From assembly GCF_028280385.1 (NCBI RefSeq), contig NZ_JANQLX010000009.1, positions 248,001 to 312,000 on the forward strand: a DNA stretch of 64,000 nucleotides, given 5' to 3'. This document shows positions 17,045 through 26,804 of the stretch, piece after piece. Source of the DNA: Allomuricauda sp. GTDB taxonomy: Bacteria; Bacteroidota; Bacteroidia; Flavobacteriales; Flavobacteriaceae. Numbering within the stretch: position 1 is the stretch's first letter; every line of letters starts with the position of its first letter. The position numbers and the translations under genes are program-made. The notes beneath the pieces are model-generated. The model was not told the origin of the DNA. It saw only the letters and a list, made by a program, of their open reading frames with translations, and made no database searches.

Positions 17045-18985
17045 TTAGGCATCTATGTTCGCATAGACCGCATTTTTCTCGATGAATTCCCTTCGTGGCG
17101 GTACTTCATCGCCCATGAGCATGGAGAAGATACGATCCGTTTCGGTGGCATTCTCAATACTCACCCGTCGTAATGTCCTAAACTCAGGATTCATGGTGGT
17201 ATCCCAAAGTTGTTCCGCGTTCATCTCTCCAAGACCTTTATAACGCTGTATACTTGCCCCTCCCTTCATGGATTCCACAATTTCATCGCGTTCCTTGTCA
17301 TCCCAGGCGTATCTTTTCTTACTACCTTTTTTAACAAGATACAATGGTGGAGTGGCGATGTATACGTGGCCATTTTCTATCAACTCCCTCATATAGCGGA
17401 AGAAAAACGTTAGGATCAGTGTCTCAATATGGCTACCATCCACATCGGCATCACACATGATCACTACCTTATGGTACCTTAGTTTTTCAAGGTTCAATGC
17501 CTTACTGTCTTCCTCGGTACCAATGGTAACACCAAGAGCGGTATAGATATTCTTGATTTCCTCATTCTCGAACACTTTGTGCTGCATGGCCTTTTCCACG
17601 TTCAAAATCTTACCTCTAAGTGGTAATATAGCTTGGAAATTTCTATCCCTACCTTGCTTGGCCGTTCCGCCTGCAGAATCTCCCTCTACAAGGAATACCT
17701 CACATTTGGTCGGGTCTTGTTCAGAGCAATCGGATAATTTTCCTGGAAGTCCCCCAACACTCATCGGGTTCTTTCTCTGGACCATTTCCCGCGCCTTCGC
17801 AGCTGCGTGGCGCGCCTGGGCGGCCAACTTCACCTTTTCCACAATTTGTTTGGCATCATCCGGATGTTCTTCCAGATAGTCCGTCAACATTTCGGAAACC
17901 GCCTGACTTACGGCGCTGGTCACCTCCCTGTTGCCCAATTTGGTCTTGGTCTGACCTTCAAATTGTGGTTCGGCTACTTTTACAGAGACTATGGCCGTTA
18001 ATCCCTCACGAAAATCATCCCCCGAAATCTCAAATTTTAACTTATCCAGTAATCCTGAATTGTCCGCATACTTTTTCAATGTGGTGGTCAATCCCCTTCT
18101 AAAGCCGGAAAGGTGCGTACCTCCTTCATGGGTGTTGATGTTATTTACATAAGAATGGAGGTTTTCGGAAAATCCAGTATTGTAGATCATGGCCACCTCA
18201 ACAGGAATGCCATTTTTCTCTCCTTCCATGGAAATTACACTCTGAATAAGGGGTTCCCGGGTCTCATCCAAAAATTTAATGAATTCCTTGAGTCCTTCCT
18301 CGGAGAAAAAGGTTTCTGATATATATTCCCCTTTTTCGTCCTTATTGCGTTTGTCGGTGAGGCTTATGGTGACGCCCTTGTTCAAGTAAGCGAGTTCCCG
18401 CATCCTGTTGGCCAGGGTGTCGTAACTGTACTCCGTGGTTTGGGTAAAAATGGTATCATCGGGCATAAAGGTAACGATTGTCCCTGTTTCCTTGGTGGTT
18501 CCCGTACTTTTTACAGGATAGAGCGTTTTACCTCTTTCGTACTCTTGCTCCCAAATTTTTCCCTCACGATGTACCACGGCCTTTAAATGGCTGGACAAGG
18601 CATTCACACAAGAAACCCCAACACCGTGAAGTCCCCCGGAAACTTTATAGGAATCTTTATCAAACTTACCCCCTGCCCCGATTTTGGTCATGACCACCTC
18701 AAGGGCGGAAACACCTTCTTTCTTGTGGAGGCCTACAGGGATTCCCCTACCATTATCTTTGGTGGTAATGGAGTTGTCTTCGTTGATGATGACCTCTATG
18801 GTATCGCAATGTCCCCCCATAGCTTCATCAATGGAGTTGTCCACTACTTCATATACTAAATGGTGCAGCCCCCTGGTCCCAACATCACCGATATACATTG
18901 AGGGTCGCATGCGCACGTGTTCCATCCCCTCAAGGGCCTGGATACTATCCGCTGAATATTGATTTTTTTTAGCTTCTTCGCTCAT
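17045..18985 (-). CDS. gyrB: DNA gyrase subunit B
   Basis: A 646-residue type II topoisomerase ATPase subunit that works with GyrA to introduce negative supercoils. GHKL ATPase motifs are present (VDNSIDEAMGGHCD, DNGRGIPVG, GGLHGVGVSCVNALS), as is the transducer QTKTKLGN lysine. The TOPRIM domain is complete (VEGDSAGGTAKQGRDRNFQA and DADVDGSHIETL), followed by IQRYKGLGEMN. The length is typical for Bacteroidota and lacks the proteobacterial C-terminal insertion. A TATATTTG -7-like element lies upstream at 19023-19030 on the minus strand, without a clear -33 box. The 298-base upstream region up to the AraC gene holds no gene. Confidence 0.97.
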   Translation of the reverse strand: MSEEAKKNQYSADSIQALEGMEHVRMRPSMYIGDVGTRGLHHLVYEVVDNSIDEAMGGHCDTIEVIINEDNSITTKDNGRGIPVGLHKKEGVSALEVVMTKIGAGGKFDKDSYKVSGGLHGVGVSCVNALSSHLKAVVHREGKIWEQEYERGKTLYPVKSTGTTKETGTIVTFMPDDTIFTQTTEYSYDTLANRMRELAYLNKGVTISLTDKRNKDEKGEYISETFFSEEGLKEFIKFLDETREPLIQSVISMEGEKNGIPVEVAMIYNTGFSENLHSYVNNINTHEGGTHLSGFRRGLTTTLKKYADNSGLLDKLKFEISGDDFREGLTAIVSVKVAEPQFEGQTKTKLGNREVTSAVSQAVSEMLTDYLEEHPDDAKQIVEKVKLAAQARHAAAKAREMVQRKNPMSVGGLPGKLSDCSEQDPTKCEVFLVEGDSAGGTAKQGRDRNFQAILPLRGKILNVEKAMQHKVFENEEIKNIYTALGVTIGTEEDSKALNLEKLRYHKVVIMCDADVDGSHIETLILTFFFRYMRELIENGHVYIATPPLYLVKKGSKKRYAWDDKERDEIVESMKGGASIQRYKGLGEMNAEQLWDTTMNPEFRTLRRVSIENATETDRIFSMLMGDEVPPRREFIEKNAVYANIDA

Positions 18986-19283
18986 AAATCTTCTTTGTTT
19001 TCCTTGAAAAATTCAAATCTTACAAATATAACGAATACCCAATGTAAATAGGCGTTTGGGCTGTATTAGTACCCTCAAGTTATCAACAAATAATTGTGGA
19101 AAATTACGAGCCTTTGTCCCCTCTTGGAAAAGCAGCTTCCCACGGGTCATTTTTTTACAGGAATTAGGGAAAACCAACCGGCCCAACCCTTATGCCGTTA
19201 TCAGAAAAATCCCTCAAAACGCCCATAAATAAAGGGCTCAGGGCATTATTTTATTTCATATATTTAGTAAGAACCTGATACTG

Positions 19284-20420
19284 ATGAATTTAAACATCTA
19301 CAATTGCCTAATTATTGCCGGTATAATTCAGGGGTTTATATTTTCATTTCTTGTATTCAACACCAAAAAATTCCGGTCCATTAGCACTCGATTATTAGGT
19401 TTATTGGTACTGGCCTATTCCTTGGGAAATTTACAATATATCATTCCCGATGTAGGTCTAATGGACCTTGGGACCATGTACCGCTATTTGTACCTTCCCC
19501 TAGCAGCACTTATCCCTGTACTTATCTATATGTACGTGCACCATTTTCTGAATCCGCTTTCTGAAGTATCCGGTTTGGAAAAGTGGTTGATGGCCCCGTT
19601 TGTGGTGTTTATGCTAGCCACTTTGGTCTTTAGGTGCTATTTTGTTTTTAAGAGTGGTGATATGGAGGCCTATGCACTCTTTGGCAACCTGGTAATGGGC
19701 ATTGAAATATTTTCGGTGCTTTTTGCTATTGTACTTTTGGTCTTAGCCACCTTTAAGGTGTTCGCTTTTGCGGAAGAGGACCAGAGCTTTAACCCAGAGG
19801 TCATCCGAACCAGCTTGAATTGGCTCAAGTACACCCTGATTCTCATCTTATTAGGCACCTTTTTATGGGCCTACCTTACCTATAAAAATATATTTGTTCC
19901 AGACAGCAACGTTTCCTACTATTCCTTGTGGATCATCATTGCCGCCACGATATACTGGCTGGGCCACATTGGTATTTACAAATTTGGCATTATAGAGCAG
20001 CGAAAACGCATCAGGGCCTATCAACTTAAAAACAATGGCCAAGTACCCCAAAAAGATCCATTGAACGAACATGTGATGGCATTTCAAAAATTGGTGCGCG
20101 AAGAAAAGGCCTATCTGGACCCAGGGCTTACTTTAGACACTGTGGCATCGCATCTTTCCATAAGTCCGAGTTATTTGTCCAAAGTGATCAAAAAAGAGCT
20201 CCACACCAATTATACGGACTACATCAACGAGCTACGCATCGATGAGGCCAAAAATTATCTCCGAAAACCGGAATTTGCCAATTACACCATTACGGCCATT
20301 GGTCTTGAAGCCGGATTTAACTCAAGATCGGCCTTCTACCAAGTGTTCAAAAAGGTTACCGGAAAAACCCCGTTACGCTACAAAAAGGAGATTGGTCAAA
20401 GTGCGGATTCACTTCCCTAA
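19284..20420 (+). CDS. Membrane-bound AraC-family transcriptional regulator
   Basis: A 378-residue protein with seven hydrophobic segments in the first ~240 residues (for example LIIAGIIQGFIFSFLVF and LIPVLIYMYVHHF) and an AraC-type DNA-binding domain at about 275-370. The two helix-turn-helix units are visible: TLDTVASHLSISPSYLSKVIKKE and ITAIGLEAGFNSRSAFYQVFKK, followed by the TGKTPLRYKK signature. This 7TM-AraC architecture is common in Bacteroidota, where the membrane part is presumed to be the sensor. Its nearest co-directional neighbour is the PagL-like gene 136 bases downstream, a plausible but unproven target. Confidence 0.88.
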   Translation: MNLNIYNCLIIAGIIQGFIFSFLVFNTKKFRSISTRLLGLLVLAYSLGNLQYIIPDVGLMDLGTMYRYLYLPLAALIPVLIYMYVHHFLNPLSEVSGLEKWLMAPFVVFMLATLVFRCYFVFKSGDMEAYALFGNLVMGIEIFSVLFAIVLLVLATFKVFAFAEEDQSFNPEVIRTSLNWLKYTLILILLGTFLWAYLTYKNIFVPDSNVSYYSLWIIIAATIYWLGHIGIYKFGIIEQRKRIRAYQLKNNGQVPQKDPLNEHVMAFQKLVREEKAYLDPGLTLDTVASHLSISPSYLSKVIKKELHTNYTDYINELRIDEAKNYLRKPEFANYTITAIGLEAGFNSRSAFYQVFKKVTGKTPLRYKKEIGQSADSLP

Positions 20421-20556
20421 ATCCCATTAAACCATTCATTTTCAACTGTCCAGAATTTTGATCTTGACAAAATACTGGAATCCCAAGCCCCCTCTCTAGA
20501 CTATATTAAGTTCAACTTCCCCCATTACATGTTACAAACCAAACCTCAACTAGATA

Positions 20557-21252
20557 ATGGGCACTCCAATCAACCTCGGTAAACTGTCCTGTATTTGTGT
20601 TGTGCTTTTTTTGGGAACTCCTTTTTGGGGGAACGCCCAAAGAGCAACATCGTATGAAAAGGGCATTCAAAGAATGGGATTCAATTATGGACAGGGAACG
20701 CAGCAGTCCTTCCCTTTTGCATCGGACTCATATACCTATGATGTTACCTATGTAAAATTTAATTACAACAGGTCTATTATAAACGGTAAAAAACTTCGGC
20801 TAGGCATCAATATAGAACCCGGCATCTACTTCAGTACCGAGGGGGAATTCCCAAAAATAGAAACGGACAATACGGAAGTAAAGGCGGTAAGCAAAGGAGG
20901 TTCGGAAGAAACCCAGGCCTTGGTCATGGACTACCGAAAAATGAACGAATATGTTCTGGATATAGGGGTTCAAATGAGCTATCCCATCCAAAAAAACCTG
21001 GACTGGTACCTGCTAGGCAGCGTGGGACCCATGATCATTGATACCCAGACCCAACGACAGAAAAAGGGCTTTGCCTTTTCCGACATATTTTCGATGGGTC
21101 TCCTATACCACCTCAAAAACCTTGTGGTAGACCTCCGATATGGAATCCGCCATGTTTCCAATGCCGGTTTTGGCAGACCCAACAAAGGCTATAACAGCAC
21201 CAATTTTGAAATGGGGTTTTCCATACCTCTGGGAAGAACGAACAAAATATAG
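20557..21252 (+). CDS. PagL-like lipid A deacylase (acyloxyacyl hydrolase family)
   Basis: A 231-residue outer-membrane beta-barrel protein with an N-terminal signal peptide (cleavage near GNAQ). The C-terminal segment LRYGIRHVSNAGFGRPNKGYNSTNFEMGF matches, in spaced form, the PagL active-site region. His199 and Ser201 have the PagL H-x-S spacing, the Asn follows, and Glu218 is the candidate acid although its spacing from Ser is longer than in Pseudomonas PagL. PagL removes a 3-O-linked acyl chain from lipid A at the outer membrane. Given the spacing, the assignment is to the family rather than to a proven activity. A terminator follows. Confidence 0.7.
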   Translation: MGTPINLGKLSCICVVLFLGTPFWGNAQRATSYEKGIQRMGFNYGQGTQQSFPFASDSYTYDVTYVKFNYNRSIINGKKLRLGINIEPGIYFSTEGEFPKIETDNTEVKAVSKGGSEETQALVMDYRKMNEYVLDIGVQMSYPIQKNLDWYLLGSVGPMIIDTQTQRQKKGFAFSDIFSMGLLYHLKNLVVDLRYGIRHVSNAGFGRPNKGYNSTNFEMGFSIPLGRTNKI

Positions 21253-21283
21253 CAATAAACCCTCCTAAACCTCTCCCTAACAT

Positions 21284-21312
21284 CAAAAAGCCCCTTGTAC
21301 AAGGGGCTTTTC
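21284..21312. terminator. Bidirectional intrinsic terminator
   Basis: Stem AAAAAGCCCCTTG / CAAGGGGCTTTT with a short loop, between the convergent PagL-like gene and asnB. Confidence 0.9.
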
Positions 21313-21372
21313 TGACTAATTGAAAATGAAACAAAACAGCATCTTCCTACTACATAAACTATAATGGGTCGG

Positions 21373-23043
21373 CTATTTTACGTATGCATCCTCATGAACA
21401 TTTGCCACGGCCCTTCCTGAAGGATCGTTCATGTTCTTGAAGGCCTCGTCCCATTCTAAGGCAATTTTGGTACTACAGGCCACGGAAGGTTCCTGGGGTA
21501 CGCTCAATGCCGCTGCATCTGAAGGGAAATGCCCTTCAAAAATGGAACGATAATAATATTCTTCCTTAGTGGTTGGGGTTTGGATAGGGAACTTAAAATG
21601 GGCATTGGCCAATTGCTCATCGGTGACTTCCTCTTCCACCAACAATTTTAAAGTGTCTATCCAACTATATCCCACCCCATCGGAAAATTGTTCTTTCTGT
21701 CTCCATGCCACGCTTTCCGGCAGATAGGATTCAAATGCCTTACGAACCACCCATTTTTCCATGCGCTCACCGTTGATCATCTTATCTTTTGGGTTGATCC
21801 TCATGGCCACATCCATAAACTCCTTATCCAAAAACGGAACTCTACCTTCTATTCCCCAAGCTGCCAACGATTTGTTCGCCCGGAGGCAGTCGTACATATG
21901 GAGCTTATCCAATTTACGAACCGTTTCTTCATGGAAATCCTTTGGACTCGGGGCTTTGTGGAAATATAGATAACCACCGAAAAGCTCATCCGCCCCTTCT
22001 CCAGACAATACCATCTTTATTCCCATGGACTTAATGACCCTGGCCATAAGATACATGGGCGTGGAGGCCCTGATCGTTGTAATATCATAGGTCTCCAAGT
22101 TGTAAATCACATCTTTGATGGCATCCAAGCCCTCTTGGATGGTAAACTTAATTTCATGGTGGATGGTTCCAATATGATCGGCCACCTTTTGGGCCGCTGC
22201 CAAATCTGGGGACCCTTCCAATCCAACAGAGAAAGAATGGAGCTGCGGCCACCATGCCTCTTTGGTATCCCCGGACTCAATCCGCATTTGGGAATATTTC
22301 TTGGCCACTGCCGATGTTACGGAAGAATCCAACCCGCCTGAAAGTAATACCCCATAGGGTACATCGGACATCAACTGTCTATGTACAGCTGCTTCCAAAG
22401 CTTCCTTGATCTCTGCGATGCTGGTCTCGTTTTCCTTGACCGCCTCGTATTCCATCCAATCCCGTTGGTACCATCTTCTAAACTCACCATCGGCACTGTG
22501 CAAAAAATGCCCGGGAGGGAACAATTCAATTTTGGAACAAGTGCCTTCCAAAGCCTTTAGCTCAGAGGCCACATAAAAAGTTCCATTTTTGTCCCATCCT
22601 ATATACAAGGGGATGATACCCATATGGTCTCTGGCGATGAAATACTCATCCTTTTCGCTATCGTAAATGGCAAAACCAAAAATTCCATTGAGGTCATCCA
22701 CAAAGTGAACCCCTTTTTCCTTGTATAGGGCCAAAATGACCTCACAATCCGATTGGGTCTGAAACTCATACTTACCCTCAAATTGATTTCTGAGTTCTCT
22801 ATGGTTATATATTTCGCCATTGGCTGCCAATACCAGTTTACCGTCAGCACTGAACAATGGTTGTTTCCCCGAAACTGGGTCTACAATGGCCAATCGCTCA
22901 TGCGCCAAAATGGCTTTTTCATCTGAATAAATTCCACTCCAATCCGGACCTCTGTGCCTCACTTTTTTGGACATTTCCAAAAGTTGCGGCCTTAAGACTT
23001 CCGTACTCTCCTTAACATCAAACGCACATACTATTCCGCACAT
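21373..23043 (-). CDS. asnB: Asparagine synthase B (glutamine-hydrolysing)
   Basis: A 556-residue class II amidotransferase that makes asparagine from aspartate, ATP and glutamine. Cys2 is the N-terminal nucleophile (MCGIVCAFD). The glutaminase domain has the RHRGPDWSG, HERLAIVD and NGEIYNH motifs. The synthetase domain carries the ATP pyrophosphatase loop LLSGGLDSS and the SGEGADELFGGY segment. Residues EGRVPFLDKEFMDVAMR and the AWRQKEQFSDGVGYSW segment are typical of E. coli AsnB-like enzymes. Length is normal. The 243-base AT-rich upstream region contains an inverted repeat at 23090-23116 that may be an operator. Confidence 0.96.
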   Translation of the reverse strand: MCGIVCAFDVKESTEVLRPQLLEMSKKVRHRGPDWSGIYSDEKAILAHERLAIVDPVSGKQPLFSADGKLVLAANGEIYNHRELRNQFEGKYEFQTQSDCEVILALYKEKGVHFVDDLNGIFGFAIYDSEKDEYFIARDHMGIIPLYIGWDKNGTFYVASELKALEGTCSKIELFPPGHFLHSADGEFRRWYQRDWMEYEAVKENETSIAEIKEALEAAVHRQLMSDVPYGVLLSGGLDSSVTSAVAKKYSQMRIESGDTKEAWWPQLHSFSVGLEGSPDLAAAQKVADHIGTIHHEIKFTIQEGLDAIKDVIYNLETYDITTIRASTPMYLMARVIKSMGIKMVLSGEGADELFGGYLYFHKAPSPKDFHEETVRKLDKLHMYDCLRANKSLAAWGIEGRVPFLDKEFMDVAMRINPKDKMINGERMEKWVVRKAFESYLPESVAWRQKEQFSDGVGYSWIDTLKLLVEEEVTDEQLANAHFKFPIQTPTTKEEYYYRSIFEGHFPSDAAALSVPQEPSVACSTKIALEWDEAFKNMNDPSGRAVANVHEDAYVK

Positions 23044-23089
23044 AAATCAAAGTTTTTATAACAATTTTGAGTCAAATGTCCGATGTAAG

Positions 23090-23116
23090 TTTCAATAATA
23101 AAACATAATATTGAAA
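23090..23116. promoter_or_regulatory. Inverted repeat in the asnB / DUF2911 divergent region
   Basis: TTTCAATA (23090-23097) and TATTGAAA (23109-23116) form a perfect 8-base inverted repeat with an 11-base spacer, 47 bases upstream of the asnB ATG. A third similar half-site TTTCAATAT follows near 23150. The dyad size suits a dimeric regulator; no regulator is identified. Confidence 0.4.
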
Positions 23117-23286
23117 AATAATTTCATTTTTAAATATTTATATCAAATTTCAATATCATTTGTAATTATTTTAGATTGAAAAGTGTAATTTGCAAACACT
23201 TTGTAAGTCTTGTTAAATTTTAACGTCTTTTTATAAAACCTTCATTCCATTACATCCTAGTTTTGGAAACAACTAAAATCATCATC

Positions 23287-23817
23287 ATGAAAAATATTTT
23301 CTTACTTACATTTTTAACCTTATCCCTTGTGTTTACGACTGAGGCCACGGCCCAAAAATTTAGTGGCCTGGACAAAAGTCCAGCTGATATCGCTTCGTAT
23401 CCAGCAAGCTATAGGGTTTCTGAAAAAGCGGTTAGGGTCATCTACAGCCGTCCACAATTGAAAGGTCGTAGTTTGTCCGACCTTGCTCCTGCTGGCAAAG
23501 TTTGGAGGACAGGTGCCAACGAGGCCGCAGAGATTACGTTTTATAAGGATGCAACCGTAGGGGGCAAAGCCATTAAGGCCGGAACATATTCCTTGTTCAC
23601 CATTCCCGGTGATAGTGAATGGACGGTAATTTTGAACGGAAATCTAAACCAATGGGGGGCCTACTCCTATGACAGTGCTGCCGACGTTGCCCGTGTGAGC
23701 GCAAAAGCTAGCACCGACGGCGATTCCTTGGAAGCTTTTTCCATTGCTTTTGACGATGACGGAAATATGGTAATGGGCTGGGGTACTTCAAGAGTTACCT
23801 TGGGCATAAGCATCTAA
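23287..23817 (+). CDS. DUF2911 family exported protein
   Basis: A 176-residue protein from ATG 23287; an in-frame TTG at 23263 would add eight polar residues before the signal peptide and is less likely. The signal peptide MKNIFLLTFLTLSLVFTTEATAQ is followed by the DUF2911 domain: VIYSRPQLKGRS, GKVWRTGANEAAEI, KAGTYSLFTIP and the NQWGAYSYDSAADVARV region. The family is common and highly expressed in Bacteroidota but has no known function. It is a single gene ending just before a strong terminator. Confidence 0.88.
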   Translation: MKNIFLLTFLTLSLVFTTEATAQKFSGLDKSPADIASYPASYRVSEKAVRVIYSRPQLKGRSLSDLAPAGKVWRTGANEAAEITFYKDATVGGKAIKAGTYSLFTIPGDSEWTVILNGNLNQWGAYSYDSAADVARVSAKASTDGDSLEAFSIAFDDDGNMVMGWGTSRVTLGISI

Positions 23818-23837
23818 TCCCAAATTACAATACAATT

Positions 23838-23863
23838 GAAGCCCCGCTAAGCGGGGCTTTTTT
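23838..23863. terminator. Bidirectional intrinsic terminator
   Basis: Stem AAGCCCCGCT / AGCGGGGCTT followed by T7, between the convergent DUF2911 and amidohydrolase genes. It reaches the last base of the amidohydrolase stop codon. Confidence 0.9.
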
Positions 23864-25484
23864 ATTTTACCTGCTCGCCGGCAACAAATACCTGCTCTGC
23901 CTCAAGTTTTGGAATCTGCTTCACCGGAATGGTCATGATATCCTCGCTCAAAACAACAAAATCAGCAAATTTGCCAGGTTCAAGGCTCCCTTTCTCATTT
24001 TCCTCAAAATTGGAGTACGCTGCCCAAATGGTCATTCCCTTTAGCGTTTCCTCCCTGGAAAGGGCATCCTTCATCTGAAAACCTCCTTCAGGATATTCCT
24101 CAAGATCTTGACGGGCCACCGCGGCGTAAAAGGTCAGAAACGGGCTCACCCGTTCTACGGGAAAATCGGTGCCCAGGGCTACCAATCCAGCCTTGTCCAA
24201 CAGTGTTTTAAAGGCATAGGCCCCTCCTACGCGCACTTCGCCTAATCTATCTTCCGCCCAATACATATCGCTGGTGGCATGGGTGGGTTGCACCGAGGGA
24301 ATAATCCCATTTTCGAAATAATCAAAATCTTGTTCTTCAACTACTTGGGCATGCTCCACTTTCCAACGTCGGTCCGGATGCCCTTCCAAAGCATTTTTAT
24401 AGGCCCTTAGCACCACCACATTGGCCGAATCCCCTATTGCATGGGTGTTCATTTGGTATTCTGTACTGGCTATGCGCACAGCCAAAGATTCAATCTGGTC
24501 CACTGGGGTTACCATGGCCCCAAAATGATTTTCTTTATCGGAATAGGGTTCTTTTAAGGCGGCTCCTCTGGACCCAAGGGCTCCATCTCCATATACTTTT
24601 ACGGAACGTACATGAAGTTGGTTCGTCTTTACAATTCCTTTGTTCAGATAATATTCCAAATTTTCGGGGGTGTTGCTGATCATGGCATATACCCGAATGT
24701 TCAAGTCATTGGTTTGCTGCAAGCTATCTATCAGTTCTATGGTAGAACGGTCCAATCCTGCATCATTCACTGTGGTTAGGCCGTAGTCCAGGCAAATGCG
24801 TTCAGCATCTTTTAATGCCTGTACCTGAACTTGTCTTGAGGGTTTAGGTATCACAGCATCCACCAAAAGCATGGGATTGTCCACGAGCACTCCTGTTGGC
24901 ATACCATTTTGAAGTACCACCTCGCCACCGTCCACTGTGGTATTGGCATTGATTCCCGCCAAATCAAGGGCTTTTTGGTTCACCAGATAAGCGTGTCCGT
25001 CCACCCGCTCCAATATTACAGGGACATCCGGAAAAAGTTCATCCAACTTTTCCTTGGTAGGAAATTCCTTGATTTCCCAATCGTTTTGGTCCCAACCCCT
25101 TCCGCGAACTATATTGGCAGGCCGCTCTTTGTAAAAATCCACCGTCTGGTCCAAAATCTCTTGAAAGCTTTCCGTGCCCATCAAATCCACTATTTGTTGA
25201 TTAAGCCCAAGGTTGTAAAAATGGCAATGGGCATCAATAAGACCGGGCACAATGGTCTTGCCCTGGGCATCCACTACCTTCTTCGCACCATATTTTTGGA
25301 GGATAGCATCCGAGGTTCCAACAGCAACGATCAGTCCGTCTTTGATGGCCATGGATTCAGCCTTGCCAAAGTCGTCATCCACTGTGTAGACATTGGCGTT
25401 GTGCACAATTAAATCAACCTCTTCGGGACTGTTACATGAGTTGAATACTAGGAGGGAAATTACCGCAAGGAGGAGTGCTTTCAT
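23862..25484 (-). CDS. YtcJ-like amidohydrolase lipoprotein
   Basis: A 540-residue protein from ATG 25484, which directly starts a lipoprotein signal peptide (LLVFNSC). An upstream TTG at 25505 is possible but inferior. The fold is the amidohydrolase_3 / YtcJ type: DLIVHNANVYTVDD, metal ligands in GLIDAHCHF, then KVEHAQVVEEQDF, HAIGDSANVVVLRAY and the late ALGTDFPVERVSPF acid. YtcJ-like enzymes hydrolyse N-acyl or formamide-type substrates, but the natural substrate is generally unknown. The lipobox Cys means a periplasmic-facing membrane-bound enzyme. Neighbours give no pathway context. Confidence 0.88.
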   Translation of the reverse strand: MKALLLAVISLLVFNSCNSPEEVDLIVHNANVYTVDDDFGKAESMAIKDGLIVAVGTSDAILQKYGAKKVVDAQGKTIVPGLIDAHCHFYNLGLNQQIVDLMGTESFQEILDQTVDFYKERPANIVRGRGWDQNDWEIKEFPTKEKLDELFPDVPVILERVDGHAYLVNQKALDLAGINANTTVDGGEVVLQNGMPTGVLVDNPMLLVDAVIPKPSRQVQVQALKDAERICLDYGLTTVNDAGLDRSTIELIDSLQQTNDLNIRVYAMISNTPENLEYYLNKGIVKTNQLHVRSVKVYGDGALGSRGAALKEPYSDKENHFGAMVTPVDQIESLAVRIASTEYQMNTHAIGDSANVVVLRAYKNALEGHPDRRWKVEHAQVVEEQDFDYFENGIIPSVQPTHATSDMYWAEDRLGEVRVGGAYAFKTLLDKAGLVALGTDFPVERVSPFLTFYAAVARQDLEEYPEGGFQMKDALSREETLKGMTIWAAYSNFEENEKGSLEPGKFADFVVLSEDIMTIPVKQIPKLEAEQVFVAGEQVK

Positions 25485-25563
25485 ATTTCTGAAGGTTTCC
25501 TTCAAAAATAGAAAATGTTATCTAGCTAGTTGGTTGGTCCAAGCGCTATGGGAAGCGCACTAG

Positions 25564-26652
25564 CTAATCTTCAATTTCGGTCATTACAAACTCCACTCTG
25601 CGATTGGCCAAATGGTCTTCCTTGATCTTGCCATTGCCCAGGGGTCTTGTGCTTCCAACACCTTCCCAGACAATTCTACTATCGTCAATGCCCAATTTGG
25701 TAAGATAAAGTGCAACCGCCCTAGCCCGTAAAGATGAAATGAATTTGTCGTACCCTGGTTTTCCGGCATTGTCGGAATGCCCGGTGATCTTCATACGCAC
25801 CTCGGCATTTTCCTTGAGGTACTTGAATATTTTTTTGACGCTGGCTATAGCCTCTGCATCAAGCTCATATCCTTTGGGCTCGAACGGATTGCGCTCCAGT
25901 ACATAGATCTTATCTTTTTCATAGTTTACCCTTGGAAGTTCCTCCAAGTTTAGATTGTCTACATAGTAATAGGAAAAATCGCTGGATAATACGTGGGCGT
26001 CACTATCCAACAGCTCGGTTTCGGTGTTGTTGTCAAAATTTCCAATGATGATATGATTTTCAAATCCCTTGGCCTCAAATTCTGCGGTCAGCGTTACCCA
26101 ATCATCAGTATTAGCCATCGACTTATTGGGTTTCAGTTTTACTTTTTGGAAGGCCAATCCCTCTTGTAAATCCAATCGAGAACCTGTTAAAGCGGAACTG
26201 TTAGGCAATTTTATCTTTTTGTTGACCAAGATCAGAGACATATTCTTTAGGGCCAAGCTGGAAGTTTCTGAAAGACTGACTTGCAATGATATTTTATACG
26301 GATGCTTTTCCCTTAGGGTTTTGGTGGTATTTAGCTGGACATATTCCCTGTAGTCGTTGAGGGCATAAAAATATAAGCCTACATAACCAGAACCATCCGG
26401 TGCTTCCTGGGTACCCTTGAAATTTGTGGGCACTCCAAAATCTCCCGAACCACAGGCGTTGTAGTAATCGCCTGAACTGGACGACGGTAAGGAAACCTCT
26501 TCCAATACCGTATCAAAACTGGTAATGTTGATTGGGCAGGTTTTATAATTTTCGAAACTTGGGTTCATGACCAGGTTTTGCCCAAATACGGGGCCTGCCA
26601 GCAGTAAAGAAAATATAGGGGCAAAAAAAATACGAGTAACCTTACGAATCAT
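25564..26652 (-). CDS. OmpA-family protein with N-terminal lectin-like domain (copy 1)
   Basis: A 362-residue exported protein (signal peptide ending GPVFGQ). The N-terminal ~230 residues start NLVMNPSFENYKTCP and form a beta-rich domain seen in many flavobacterial OmpA proteins. The C-terminal OmpA/MotB domain (about 240-360) binds peptidoglycan: MKITGHSDNAGKPGYDKFISSLRA followed by the LANRRVEFVM end motif. It is a paralogue of the gene at 27173-28264, with the same domain order and shared stretches (NFKG.QEA, DYREY, GHSD/GHTD). It probably tethers the outer membrane to the wall. A small unrelated gene on the other strand separates the two copies. Confidence 0.87.
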   Translation of the reverse strand: MIRKVTRIFFAPIFSLLLAGPVFGQNLVMNPSFENYKTCPINITSFDTVLEEVSLPSSSSGDYYNACGSGDFGVPTNFKGTQEAPDGSGYVGLYFYALNDYREYVQLNTTKTLREKHPYKISLQVSLSETSSLALKNMSLILVNKKIKLPNSSALTGSRLDLQEGLAFQKVKLKPNKSMANTDDWVTLTAEFEAKGFENHIIIGNFDNNTETELLDSDAHVLSSDFSYYYVDNLNLEELPRVNYEKDKIYVLERNPFEPKGYELDAEAIASVKKIFKYLKENAEVRMKITGHSDNAGKPGYDKFISSLRARAVALYLTKLGIDDSRIVWEGVGSTRPLGNGKIKEDHLANRRVEFVMTEIED

Positions 26653-26804
26653 AGTTAAATAGGTTTAAGGTTCTCGTACTGCCTATATAAACGCTGCTTT
26701 TGGTCAGGTATTGTACTTAATTCGGAATTATGCCAATTAATTTCATTTCATATATCATACTATGTTTCAATAAAATACGTTACTATAGTCCAAATCTTGC
26801 TGTA

